This document shows positions 24,723 through 32,280 of a stretch of DNA of 64,000 nt, piece after piece. A program made the translations under genes and the position numbers. The notes below the pieces were generated by a model, which worked only from the letters and a program-made list of their open reading frames with translations, was not told where the DNA came from and did not search any database. Numbering within the stretch: the first letter of the stretch is position 1; each line of letters begins with the position of its first letter. The stretch is from Streptomyces sp. GQFP (lineage in GTDB: Bacteria > Actinomycetota > Actinomycetes > Streptomycetales > Streptomycetaceae): the NCBI RefSeq assembly GCF_021545335.1, contig NZ_CP089312.1, positions 6,076,001 to 6,140,000 of the forward strand. The letters are read 5' to 3'.

Positions 24723-25490
24723 TCACGAGGTACGGGTGGCGGAGACGGAGCGCGGGTCGAAACCGAACGGCAACTCCAGGCGGTGCGCGCTCATCAGGGC
24801 GTCGTCGGCGAGGAGTTCGCCGGTGGGGCCGTCGGCGGCGATGACGCCCTCGCTGAGGATCAGCGCGCGCGGGCACAGCTCCAGGGCGTACGGCAGATCG
24901 TGCGTGACCATGAGGACGGTGACGTCCAACGACCGCAGGATGTCGGCCAGTTCGCGGCGCGAGGCGGGGTCGAGGTTGGACGACGGCTCGTCGAGGACGA
25001 GGATCTCGGGCTCCATCGCGAGCACGGTCGCCACCGCCACCCGGCGCCGCTGCCCGAAGGAGAGATGGTGCGGCGGCCGGTCGGCGAAGCCGGCCATCCC
25101 GACGAGTTCGAGGGCCGTACGGACGCGCCCCTCCAACTCCTCGCCCTTCATGCCTGCCGCAGCGGGCCCGAAGGCGACGTCTTCCCTGACGGTCGGCATG
25201 AAGAGCTGGTCGTCGGGGTCCTGGAAGACGATCCCGACTTTGCGTCGGATTTCGGCCATGTGCCGCTTGCCGACGGGCAGTCCGGCCACGGTGACCGACC
25301 CGGCGCCCGCGGTGAGGATGCCGTTGAGATGCAGTACGAGGGTCGTCTTGCCGGCCCCGTTCGGCCCGAGCAGCGCCACCCGTTCACCGCGCCCGACGGA
25401 GAAGTCGACGCCGAAGAGGGCCTGGTGGCCGTCGGGATAGGCGTAGGCGAGTCCGGCCACTTCAAGTGAGGGTGAGGCTGAGGTTGTCAC
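24723..25490 (-). CDS. nikO: ECF nickel/cobalt transporter ATPase subunit
   Basis: The 255-residue ABC ATPase has Walker A GPNGAGKTT, the Q-loop VFQDPDDQLFMPTV, the signature HLSFGQRRRVAVA and Walker B EILVLDEPSSNLD, followed by the switch His in MVTHD. This is the CbiO/NikO pattern. GTG 25490 overlaps the nikQ stop (GTGA) and has GGGATGG upstream; ATG 25499 is an alternative. It powers uptake through NikMN and NikQ. Confidence 0.9.
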   Translation of the reverse strand: MTTSASPSLEVAGLAYAYPDGHQALFGVDFSVGRGERVALLGPNGAGKTTLVLHLNGILTAGAGSVTVAGLPVGKRHMAEIRRKVGIVFQDPDDQLFMPTVREDVAFGPAAAGMKGEELEGRVRTALELVGMAGFADRPPHHLSFGQRRRVAVATVLAMEPEILVLDEPSSNLDPASRRELADILRSLDVTVLMVTHDLPYALELCPRALILSEGVIAADGPTGELLADDALMSAHRLELPFGFDPRSVSATRTS

Positions 25491-26248
25491 AGGGTCCATC
25501 CCAACAGACAGACGACGAGGGCGGCGACCGGCAGGGCGAAGGCGTACGACCATTGCGCCCGGGACGCGGTCACCTCGTCGATGACGGGCATGGACCCGGC
25601 GTACCCCCGGCTGACCATGGCCAGATACACGCGCTCACCCCGCTCGTACGACCGGATGAACAGCGCCCCGGCGGACTTCGCCAGCACCCCCCAGTGCCGT
25701 ACGCCGCTCGCCTCGAACCCTCGCGACTCCCGCGCGATCCGCATCCGCCGCATCTCGTCGGCGATGACATCGCCGTACCGGATCATGAAGGAGGCGATCT
25801 GCACGAGCAGCGGAGGCAGCTTGAGCCGCTGGAGCCCGAGGAGGAGGGCGCGCAGTTCGGTGGTGGAGGCGAGGAGTACGGAGGTGGCGACGCCGAGGGT
25901 GCCCTTGGCGAGGACGTTCCAGGCGCCCCACAGCCCGCTGACGCTGAGCGACATCCCCAGCACCTCGACCCGCTCGCCCTCCGCCACGAACGGCATGAGC
26001 ACGGCGAAGGCGACGAATGGCACCTCGATCAGCAGCCGCTTGAGGAGGAAGGCGGCGGGTACGTGGGCGGCGCGGGCCACGCCCGCCAGGAGCACGGCGT
26101 ACGCGGCGAAGGCCCACACGGCCTCCCGGGGCGTGGACACGACCACGATCACGAAGGCGAAGGCGGCGGCGAGCTTGGTGTGCGGCGGGAGTGTGTGGAC
26201 AGGTGAGTGGGCGTGCCGGTAGAGCCGGTGGGCGTGCCCCGCACCCAT
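25487..26248 (-). CDS. nikQ: ECF nickel/cobalt transporter transmembrane (T) subunit
   Basis: The 253-residue membrane protein has about five helices and the T-component coupling motifs MRRMRIARESRGFE and RVYLAMVSRGYAG (A-R-G boxes). ATG 26248 is one base after the nikMN stop, so the genes are tightly coupled. It joins the ATPase to the substrate-binding subunit. Confidence 0.9.
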   Translation of the reverse strand: MGAGHAHRLYRHAHSPVHTLPPHTKLAAAFAFVIVVVSTPREAVWAFAAYAVLLAGVARAAHVPAAFLLKRLLIEVPFVAFAVLMPFVAEGERVEVLGMSLSVSGLWGAWNVLAKGTLGVATSVLLASTTELRALLLGLQRLKLPPLLVQIASFMIRYGDVIADEMRRMRIARESRGFEASGVRHWGVLAKSAGALFIRSYERGERVYLAMVSRGYAGSMPVIDEVTASRAQWSYAFALPVAALVVCLLGWTL

Positions 26249-26249
26249 G

Positions 26250-27317
26250 TCAGACGCTCGCGGTGGGGGTGGCAGCGGCCGAGGGGTCCTCATCCGTACG
26301 GCGCCTGCGCACCGCCCAGAAGACACCGGTTCCGGCGACGACCGTGACGCCGACGCCGATCACCCCGGCGAGGCCACCGGACAGCCGTCCGTCGCTGATG
26401 CCCTCGACACCGTAGTCGGCGAGCGGGGAGTCGGCGGCGGCGTGCTCCTCGACCTTGGCGTCGATGCCCTTGTCGGCGGCGACCTTCTCCAGGCCGTCGG
26501 GGCTGGCGGAGGCGTAGAAGCTGACGCCACCGGCGAGGACGAGGGAGGCGGCGAGGCCGGTGAGCCAGACGTTGCGGGTGCGGTGGGAGGGGACGGGCGC
26601 GAGGGCCGGCTCCGGTTGTTCCGGGGCCACGTCGACGAGTTCGCCGCCGACCCGCAGCTGGAGCTTCCGGGTCAGGCCCCGGGCGCCGTGGACGAGGTCC
26701 GGCCGTACGGCGATGACGGCGCCGACCGTGAACGCGGTGATCGCGGCCTCGCCGAGCCCGATGAGCACGTGCACGCCGACCATGGCAGTCAGGACCCGCC
26801 CGATCGGTACGTCCGTCGTGCCACCGATCGCGTACACGAGGGTGAAGGCGAACGCGGCGGCCGGTACGGAGATCGCGGCGGCGACGAAGGCGGAGGCGGT
26901 GACCGAACGGCGCTTCTTGGGCAGCACCTTCACCAGTCCGCGGAAGGTGGCGTAGGCGACGACGCTCGTCACGACGGCCATGACCGTGATGTTCACGCCG
27001 AGCGCGGTCAGGCCGCCGTCCGCGAAGAGGATGCCCTGCATGAGCAGCACGACGGACACGCACAGGACCCCTGTGTAGGGGCCCACGAGTATCGCGGCCA
27101 GCGCACCGCCGAGCAGATGTCCGCTGGTCCCGGCCGCGACCGGGAAGTTCAGCATCTGCACGGCGAAGATGAACGCGGCCACCAGACCGGCGAGCGGCGC
27201 GGTCCGTTCGTCCAGCTCGCGCCGGGCGCCGCGCAGGCTCACGGCGACGGCACCGGCGGCGACGACTCCGGCCGCTACGGAGACGGGGGCGTTGATGAAT
27301 CCATCGGGCACATGCAC
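26250..27317 (-). CDS. nikMN: ECF nickel/cobalt substrate-specific subunit, NikM-NikN fusion
   Basis: The 355-residue protein starts VHVPDGFINAPV, placing the essential metal-binding His at position 2 as in CbiM/NikM. Seven or so helices follow, including NFPVAAGTSGHLLGGALAAILVG. The C-terminal 100 residues carry a TM, ASPDGLEKVAADKGI and a last TM, the PDGLE-type NikN module. This fusion favours nickel over cobalt. GTG 27317 is fixed by His-2 and by a TATTAT -10 element six bases upstream, so the mRNA is probably leaderless. A Nur-box-like palindrome overlaps the -35 region. Confidence 0.92.
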   Translation of the reverse strand: MHVPDGFINAPVSVAAGVVAAGAVAVSLRGARRELDERTAPLAGLVAAFIFAVQMLNFPVAAGTSGHLLGGALAAILVGPYTGVLCVSVVLLMQGILFADGGLTALGVNITVMAVVTSVVAYATFRGLVKVLPKKRRSVTASAFVAAAISVPAAAFAFTLVYAIGGTTDVPIGRVLTAMVGVHVLIGLGEAAITAFTVGAVIAVRPDLVHGARGLTRKLQLRVGGELVDVAPEQPEPALAPVPSHRTRNVWLTGLAASLVLAGGVSFYASASPDGLEKVAADKGIDAKVEEHAAADSPLADYGVEGISDGRLSGGLAGVIGVGVTVVAGTGVFWAVRRRRTDEDPSAAATPTASV

Positions 27318-27323
27318 CGTTCG

Positions 27324-27354
27324 ATAATAGAGGCTTGTTGCGAACTCCTTGCAA
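27324..27354 (-). promoter_or_regulatory. nikMNQO promoter with Nur-box-like operator
   Basis: On the plus strand TTGCGA-ACTCC-TTGCAA (27338-27354) matches the published Streptomyces Nur consensus tTGCaa-N5-ttGCAA with a 5-bp spacer and one changed pair of bases. On the minus strand TATTAT (27324-27329) is a -10 element placing the transcript start at the GTG. The box covers the -35 position, so nickel-bound Nur would block transcription. The Nur assignment is an inference from consensus match. Confidence 0.72.
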
Positions 27355-27460
27355 GAGCGATGAGAGAGCAATCTGAGGCGCGATCGGGAAAATGTGCGAC
27401 ATTGGAGAGGAAGTGGATTCACAGCTTCTGCACAGGTCACGCAGCGTAAGGGGCCGTCCG

Positions 27461-27811
27461 ATGTCCGCAGTCGAGCAGTACGCCCGAGCCCATATCGTCA
27501 CGGACACCCAGGACGACGATCGCGACGCGGTCCCCGTGGTCCTGCGCTACGACCCGGATACGGATCCGCGTGCGGTCCGTATGAGCCTGCCCGGTCCGCA
27601 CGAGTGGACGTTCTCGCGGTCGTTGCTGGAGGAGGGGTTGCGGGCGCCGGCGGGGTCGGGGGAGGTGCGGGTGTGGCCGTGCGGGCGGGTGCAGGCGGTG
27701 GTGGAGTTCCACTCGGCGGGGGGTGTGTCGGTGGTGCAGTTCGAGACGAAGACGCTGATGAGGTTTTTGAGGCGGACGTATATGGCGGGCGGGGCGAGGG
27801 TGGCGGGCTGA
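27461..27811 (+). CDS. ssgE: SsgA-like protein (SALP), probable SsgE
   Basis: The 116-residue protein matches the SALP family, found only in sporulating actinobacteria: VPVVLRYDPDTDPRAVRM, WTFSRSLLEEGLRAP, GEVRVWPC and VSVVQFETKTLMRFLRRT. SALPs guide peptidoglycan synthesis and autolysis at sporulation septa. In S. coelicolor ssgE is SCO3158, next to penicillin-binding genes and close to pmt, rpfB and ksgA; the same neighbourhood exists here, so I call it SsgE. ATG 27461 has AAGGGG 7 nt upstream; an ATG at 27392 is in frame. Confidence 0.85.
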   Translation: MSAVEQYARAHIVTDTQDDDRDAVPVVLRYDPDTDPRAVRMSLPGPHEWTFSRSLLEEGLRAPAGSGEVRVWPCGRVQAVVEFHSAGGVSVVQFETKTLMRFLRRTYMAGGARVAG

Positions 27812-27922
27812 TTTCCTTCGCCCCCGCCGCCCCTACCCGTCCCGTCCTTCTGGGGGCTGCGCCCCCAGACCCCCGCTCCGGCCCTGAACGGGCCTCGTCC
27901 TCAAACGCCGGACGGGCTGAAA
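27809..27922. repeat. Dispersed intergenic repeat, family B copy 1
   Basis: The sequence begins at the ssgE stop codon, runs through a CTGGGGGC/GCCCCCAG hairpin (27850-27868) and ends at caaacgccggacgggctgaaa. A second copy with the same order is at 53381-53493, also starting at a stop codon. Confidence 0.85.
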
Positions 27923-27945
27923 GATCCAGCCCCTCCGGCGTTTGA
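27901..27945. terminator. Long perfect hairpin after ssgE
   Basis: The arms TCAAACGCCGGA (27901-27912) and TCCGGCGTTTGA (27934-27945) pair perfectly, with an inner GGGCTG/CAGCCC stem. It is common between Streptomyces genes and probably terminates transcription in both directions. Confidence 0.85.
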
Positions 27946-28025
27946 GGAGCACCCGCCCCACCCCGCGCTCCGCTCGACTTCGATGACCTCGGTTACGCGG
28001 GACGCTCGGGGATATGGTCGCTCGT

Positions 28026-28358
28026 ATGGCTGAGTACGTGCAGGTGTCGACGGCGACGGAGACGCGAGAGCAGGCGGTGGAGCTGGCTCGGTCGGTGGTC
28101 ACCGGCCGACTGGCGGCCGGAGCACAGATCGTTGGCCCGGTTGTCTCCGTCTTCTGGCATGAGGGTCAGTTCGGAACTGGTGAGGAGTGGCAACTCCTGC
28201 TGAAGACCAGGACGGACAGGTACGCCGAGTTGGAGTCGCGTCTGTTGAGGGATCACCCGTGGAAGAACCCGGAGGTGTCGGCCGTGCCGATCACGGCCGG
28301 GTCGGAGGCGTATCTCCGTTGGGTGAGCGCGATCGTAGGTCCGCCGGAGTCCGAGTGA
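28026..28358 (+). CDS. cutA: CutA1-type divalent-cation tolerance protein
   Basis: The 110-residue protein has the CutA1 trimer fold signatures: VSTATETREQAVELARSVVTGRLAAGAQI, WHEGQFGTGEEWQLLLKT and HPWKNPEVSAVPITAGSEAYLRWV. It is of normal length for the family, which has been linked to copper/divalent-ion tolerance without a settled reaction. TATGGT (28013-28018) lies 7 nt before ATG 28026, suggesting a leaderless message. Confidence 0.9.
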   Translation: MAEYVQVSTATETREQAVELARSVVTGRLAAGAQIVGPVVSVFWHEGQFGTGEEWQLLLKTRTDRYAELESRLLRDHPWKNPEVSAVPITAGSEAYLRWVSAIVGPPESE

Positions 28359-28370
28359 ATCGTTCAGCGG

Positions 28371-29345
28371 TCAGGCTCGGGTTTTCTCAAGAACGTCGGT
28401 GACGGCTGGGATGTCCTGGTGCTGACTGAGCTGTCCCAGAACCGGTGCGAGCCGTTGCCGAGGCCGTACGGAGGAGACCCCGGCGCAGAGGTCGAGGGCG
28501 CGGCCGGTGACGGCGGCGGCTTGCTCGACCTCTCCGGCCGTCATGTACGACTCGGCGAGCCATGACAGGTACAGGCTCTTGTCCCGTGCATGGGCGTCGT
28601 CGTACTGAGCCAGGGCGCTCTCCAGGGCGGGAATCGCGCGCAGCGGGCGCCGGAGTTCCGTCCAGCAGCGGCCGGTCATGATCCGTAGTTCGTTCTCGTC
28701 GACCCATGCGACCCAGTCGGGTTGCGGCTCGTCGCTGGTCTCGGTGAGCGCGGCGCCTGCGGTCTCCAGGGCGCGTTCCGTCTCGTCGGCGAGTCCGGCG
28801 ACGGCGTACGCCCAAGCCAGCCGCTCATACAACAGTGCGCGCACTCCTGACGGTGCGACAGGGCCCGCGGTCTCGCAGGATCGGGCTGCGGTCTCTATTC
28901 CCGCCTGACGGTCGCCGTTGACCTTCTGGTAGGCGAGGAAGGCGAGCGCGTTGCCCGCGAGCGCCGCGTCTCCGGCGTCCGTGGCTGCCTGGTAGCTGTC
29001 CTCGTACAGGCCGGTCGCGTCGTTGTGTACGCCGCCATCGAATGCGGCCCAACCGGCTTGCTGTGCCTGCTCGGCAAGCACGGAGAGCAGGGCCCGGCCG
29101 GTCTCCTCGGTGTAGGTGGCTTCGCGGATGAGGGCTTTCGTGGCCTGGTACTCCCCGAGGTAGACCAGGTACGTGTCCCCGCCGCCCAGGATGTCGTCAA
29201 GCCGGCGCAGGCGCGCTGTACGTTCCCGTAGCCGCTGGGGGAAGTCGCTTCCGGCCCGGCGGCCCGTCAGAGAGCGGGTGAGGTCGGGGAGCCCTACGGC
29301 GAGCCCGGCCACGGCCGACGCCTTGAAGAATTCCCTGCGCTGCAC
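28371..29345 (-). CDS. TPR-like regulator-associated protein
   Basis: The 324-residue protein opens with VQRREFFKASAVAGLAVGLPDL, which looks like a twin-arginine-type motif but is common in cytoplasmic actinobacterial regulators of this family. Helical repeats follow, each rich in Ala/Leu/Tyr (ALAFLAYQKVNGDRQAG, LYERLAWAYAVAGLADE, SLYLSWLAESYMTAGEVEQA). Such proteins are usually downstream of a GntR gene in integrative elements, as here. GTG 29345 has GGAGA 5 nt upstream; ATG 29396 is an alternative. Confidence 0.75.
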   Translation of the reverse strand: MQRREFFKASAVAGLAVGLPDLTRSLTGRRAGSDFPQRLRERTARLRRLDDILGGGDTYLVYLGEYQATKALIREATYTEETGRALLSVLAEQAQQAGWAAFDGGVHNDATGLYEDSYQAATDAGDAALAGNALAFLAYQKVNGDRQAGIETAARSCETAGPVAPSGVRALLYERLAWAYAVAGLADETERALETAGAALTETSDEPQPDWVAWVDENELRIMTGRCWTELRRPLRAIPALESALAQYDDAHARDKSLYLSWLAESYMTAGEVEQAAAVTGRALDLCAGVSSVRPRQRLAPVLGQLSQHQDIPAVTDVLEKTRA

Positions 29346-29449
29346 GTCGTCTCCGTCTCTGCCGACGGCGGTGGCATGTGCGGGCGTGGGGAGCACTCGG
29401 CGTAGGGGGTGTGTCTCCCACTTGCGCGGGGCGAGCCGGACGCCGTACG

Positions 29450-29710
29450 TCAGTCGACGGACTCGCCACCCTTGGTGGGCTTGTCCACCACGTACACGCC
29501 CATGCCCGTGACCGTCTCCACGAGACCCTCGTCCTTCAGCACCTTCACGGCCTTCCGCAAGGTGTCGCGAGCTACGCCGAATTCGGCTTCCAGCTCGACA
29601 AGGCTCGGGATGCGACGGCCGGGCGGGATGCTCCCGGCCTCGATGCGGGCGCGCACGATCGCGGCAATCTGACGGTACGGCGGGACCGGCCCCTCCCGAT
29701 CAATACTCAT
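29450..29710 (-). CDS. Short GntR-family regulator
   Basis: The 86-residue protein is almost only a GntR winged helix: PPYRQIAAIVRARIEAGSIPPGRRIPS, then LEAEFGVARDTLRKAVKVLKDEGLVETVTG and VYVVDKP. It lacks the ligand domain of larger GntR proteins. Regulators of this size typify KorSA-like control of actinobacterial integrative elements. A palindrome (29749-29764) lies 39 bp upstream of ATG 29710. Confidence 0.88.
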   Translation of the reverse strand: MSIDREGPVPPYRQIAAIVRARIEAGSIPPGRRIPSLVELEAEFGVARDTLRKAVKVLKDEGLVETVTGMGVYVVDKPTKGGESVD

Positions 29711-29748
29711 GATCGGGACAGTAGGCGGCGAGCGTGTACCTGCCATAG

Positions 29749-29764
29749 CTACCCTAGAGGGTAG
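29749..29764. promoter_or_regulatory. Palindromic operator candidate for the GntR regulator
   Basis: CTACCCT-AG-AGGGTAG has perfect 7-bp arms. It lies between the divergent GntR gene and the small-ORF operon, and GGTAG is repeated just downstream at 29770-29774. It would allow the regulator to repress both directions. Confidence 0.55.
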
Positions 29765-29862
29765 ACGGGGGTAGTACACCTCCCTTACGCTGCCAAGACG
29801 CGAAGACCCCCGCGACCGTGCGACCGGTCCGGGGGCGCGGCCCACCAACTGATTGGGAGTTG

Positions 29863-30287
29863 ATGAACATGGCCGAGCGTAGCGCGGCTGCGCTGCACTG
29901 GCTTGTGGTGCCCCTGGCCGTATGGGGGCTCACCCGGCTGTTCCCGCCCACCGGCACCCGCCGGAAGGTGCCGACAGCAATTCGAACCGTCGTGACCTGC
30001 AAAGAAGTAAAGGATGATGCGCGCCTGGTAGCACGAGTGCCCGCTCAGCGTCGGTCGCCGTACAGCGCTGACCGGGGAGTGCTCGACGGTTCCGCATCCC
30101 GGCTGTCGCGGCCGTACCTGCCCGCTCTCGCCGACATGACGCCCGAGGTGCCTTCGAGTCCGCGTACGGCGGGGAATGCGTGGTCCAATTCGGCAGGCGT
30201 ACCGCCCTCGTGCTGGCCGCGGACTTCGGGCTCGACCTCGACGCCCGCAACATTCACGCCGCGCTGAACGGGGTGGGGTCCCGATGA
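29863..30287 (+). pseudogene. Frameshifted small mobile-element gene
   Basis: From ATG 29863 (GGGAG 3 nt upstream) the first ~90 residues include an N-terminal hydrophobic helix (ALHWLVVPLAVWGLTRLF) and SPYSADRGVLDGSASRLSRPYLPA, a pattern common in small proteins beside GntR genes of integrative elements. The expected C-terminus (VVQFGRRTALVLAADFGLDL and DARNIHAALNG) is present but in another frame, ending at TGA 30285-30287, which overlaps the next ATG. One frameshift near 30130-30170 would restore a single gene. The gene is either broken or the base calls contain an error. Confidence 0.5.
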
Positions 30288-30478
30288 CCGGCCCGAGGAT
30301 CAGAGCGTCCGTGAAGCTCGCCGAAGACGCCATGCTGCGCGCCTACCGGCTGTGGCACGAGCACACCCGCAAGTGCGCCGACGCCTGCAAGGGCGCGGGC
30401 AAGGCGCTGGACGGCTGCGAGACCGGGCGGGAACTGTGGGCGGCCTACCGCCGCGCCTACGCCGGGGAGTCTCGATGA
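30284..30478 (+). CDS. Small hypothetical protein of the mobile-element operon
   Basis: The 64-residue protein is basic and helical (RIRASVKLAEDAMLRAYRLW) with three cysteines in CADACKGAGKALDGCETG, possibly a metal-binding helix-turn. ATG 30284 overlaps the preceding stop and its own stop overlaps the next ATG (ATGA). No function is known. Confidence 0.65.
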   Translation: MTGPRIRASVKLAEDAMLRAYRLWHEHTRKCADACKGAGKALDGCETGRELWAAYRRAYAGESR

Positions 30479-30672
30479 CGACACCGATGAACACAGACCG
30501 GCGCGGGAAGGCGCGCGCGTCTCTCTTCCACGGCGCCCCAATCCTCAGCGAGTTGGGCGCCTGCGTCCGTCCCCACGGACACGACGGGGACCACAGCGAC
30601 CCCTGGGACCGCAGGTGGAACGTGAACCTGTTCCACCCCAGGGTCAACACCGACAAGGGGGCGGGTGAGTGA
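30475..30672 (+). CDS. Small hypothetical protein with Cys/His cluster
   Basis: The 65-residue protein includes ELGACVRPHGHDGDHSDPW, a Cys/His-rich motif like those in small proteins encoded on actinobacterial integrative elements. It overlaps both neighbours (ATGA upstream, TGATG downstream), so four tiny genes form a coupled run. The function is unknown. Confidence 0.65.
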   Translation: MTTPMNTDRRGKARASLFHGAPILSELGACVRPHGHDGDHSDPWDRRWNVNLFHPRVNTDKGAGE

Positions 30673-30803
30673 TGAACTCACCTGTGGAACAGTCGAGTTG
30701 GATGCCGGAACACCCGTACGTGTCCGGGCGCTGCACGATCGGCACCCATGACCGGTGCCGGGACGCGGAGCCCCGGGACAGCGGTGTTCCCGGAGTGCGC
30801 TAG
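30672..30803 (+). CDS. Very small protein (43 aa), end of coupled run
   Basis: ATG 30672 shares its A with the preceding TGA and the frame ends at TAG 30801-30803. The product contains HPYVSGRCTIGTHDRCRDAEP, a Cys/His pattern typical of small integrative-element proteins. GTGAG upstream may serve as a weak ribosome-binding site. The length makes this call tentative, but the coupling and composition support it. Confidence 0.5.
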   Translation: MNSPVEQSSWMPEHPYVSGRCTIGTHDRCRDAEPRDSGVPGVR

Positions 30804-30973
30804 CCGAAATTTGGTCGCTGGAGCGGGTGGAGGCGGCTGGCGGTACCGGCCTCTTCCTCGAAGACGACCGGGTCCTCGATCCCGGCCTCGGCCAGGACGA
30901 GGTTCTGCCGGGCGATCGACTGCTGGTCGATCGATACCCGCTTGTAGACGAGATTGGCCACGCTCTTCCCCAT
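30800..30973 (-). pseudogene. N-terminal fragment of a serine recombinase (resolvase)
   Basis: The 57-residue frame from ATG 30973 reads ANLVYKRVSIDQQSIARQNL, then AEAGI and VFEEEAGTA. It matches the resolvase/invertase N-terminus YxRVSxxDQ with its nucleophilic serine and the conserved RQ. It stops at TAG 30800-30802, before the rest of the catalytic domain and the DNA-binding tail. It is probably a broken TnpR. The preceding DNA (30974-31090) holds inverted and direct repeats that could be an old resolution site. Confidence 0.6.
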
Positions 30974-31214
30974 CGGATCTCATTGGATCCGAGTCGTCGT
31001 CAGGCCCCGAAAATCTGGGGTTCATTGGACGTCCGCCCAACCTGTCGTCATTCGATCGTTTGCCGACAGAGAGGGCGGCCGGGGCGAGGGTGTGGCTATT
31101 CGGGCAGCGATCTGTCCTGGACGACGTTCTTCATGACCAGGTGGAAGTCAGGCGTTGGACGCCTGGGAGTCGGACGATCTGCTGGTCGTAGAGCTGCTGT
31201 GCTGATCCGAGCCC

Positions 31215-32192
31215 TCAGCCCGAACGGGCGACCAGTGCCTCGCCGAGCGGGGTGCGCCGGTAGAGCACCGACCGTCCGGACCGGGCGCGGACGAGCAGTC
31301 CCGCGCCTCGCAGGATGGCGAGGTGGTCTCCTACCGCGCCGGGTGTCATGGCGAGGCTTCGGGCGAGGTGGCTGGTACTGGCCGGGGCGTCCAGCGCCAA
31401 CAGCAGCCGGGCTCGGGACCGGCCGATCAGAGCGGTCAGCGCGTCCGGTCGAGGGACGCTCTCCTGTTCGCCCCACAGGGCGGCGGTGCCGCGGGCACGA
31501 TAGATCAAGGTCCTGGGCCAGGGGTCTTCCAGGTGGGCGGCGATATGCCCGACGAAGACCGAAGGGATCAGCAGCAGCCCGTCGCCGGCGAGGCGGACCG
31601 TTCCGCCTCGGAAGAAGCCGACCTCGATACCGCCGGCGCGCCAGGCGATGCCCGGGTGCAGGCTCTCGATGGTCGTGGCCCATCCGTGTTCGCCGATCAC
31701 ACCCACCCGGTGCACGACATCGCGCTCACAGATCGCGCGCAGTTGCGGCCAGTCCGCGGCGAGCAGCTCGTGCCATGCCCGGTCCATCGCCTCGGCGATC
31801 CTGGAGACGGCGTCCGGCGAATCCAGCACCGCGCGTACGCGGGGATCGCGGGCGGACGGGCCGGTCGCGGTGGTGGCGAATTCGTGGCGGGCCGCTTCCA
31901 GCGGTGTGGCCCGGATCATGGCCAGGTCGTCTGCCCAGGTCTGGTTGAGGCCGCGCGGAGGCGGGGCGACGAAGTTCGGTCCTGATTGCGGGGCCTGCAG
32001 AGCGAGGGCGGCGTCCAGTTCGGTCTCGCGGCGAAGCCGTTCAAAGGCCGGCATGAGCCGGGCGGCCCAGGCTCGCGGCAGCGGCTGGCCCTGGCCGATG
32101 AGCGAGCGCAGCAGCAAGCAGAGGTCCAGCGCGGGCGACAGCGCGAAGCGGCTGCGCAGCAGGTCCTCGACGGAGACTTCGAAGCGCAGCAC
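31215..32192 (-). CDS. ArsR-type regulator with N-terminal DUF5937 domain
   Basis: The 325-residue protein has a long N-terminal domain beginning MLRFEVSVEDLLRSRFALSP, the actinobacterial DUF5937 pattern. A C-terminal ArsR winged helix follows (LLLALDAPASTSHLARSLAM, TPGAVGDHLAILRGAGLL, RSGRSVLYRRT). No ArsR metal-binding cysteine pair is present. It is divergent from the MFS gene, with an operator-like palindrome between, so it probably represses that transporter and itself. Confidence 0.88.
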   Translation of the reverse strand: MLRFEVSVEDLLRSRFALSPALDLCLLLRSLIGQGQPLPRAWAARLMPAFERLRRETELDAALALQAPQSGPNFVAPPPRGLNQTWADDLAMIRATPLEAARHEFATTATGPSARDPRVRAVLDSPDAVSRIAEAMDRAWHELLAADWPQLRAICERDVVHRVGVIGEHGWATTIESLHPGIAWRAGGIEVGFFRGGTVRLAGDGLLLIPSVFVGHIAAHLEDPWPRTLIYRARGTAALWGEQESVPRPDALTALIGRSRARLLLALDAPASTSHLARSLAMTPGAVGDHLAILRGAGLLVRARSGRSVLYRRTPLGEALVARSG

Positions 32193-32221
32193 CCTGCCAC
32201 GCTACCGCGGGACATTGTTCC

Positions 32222-32241
32222 GATTCGTCCAGCGACGAATC
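32222..32241. promoter_or_regulatory. Palindrome between the ArsR and MFS genes
   Basis: GATTCGTC-CAGC-GACGAATC has perfect 8-bp arms and a 4-bp spacer. It lies 30 bp from the regulator start and 39 bp from the MFS start, as expected for an ArsR operator. Confidence 0.7.
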
Positions 32242-32280
32242 ATTGGTGAGTGGCGTGGGCGCACGGCGAGGCTGCGCGTC

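Noticed and set aside
27318..27460. Cobalamin riboswitch upstream of the ECF transporter
   Set aside because: No B12-box-like sequence was seen, the promoter places the transcript start at the start codon, and a Nur-like operator fits better.
30755..31948. 397-codon plus-strand frame over the recombinase fragment and ArsR gene
   Set aside because: It is antisense to two recognisable minus-strand genes and has no domain.
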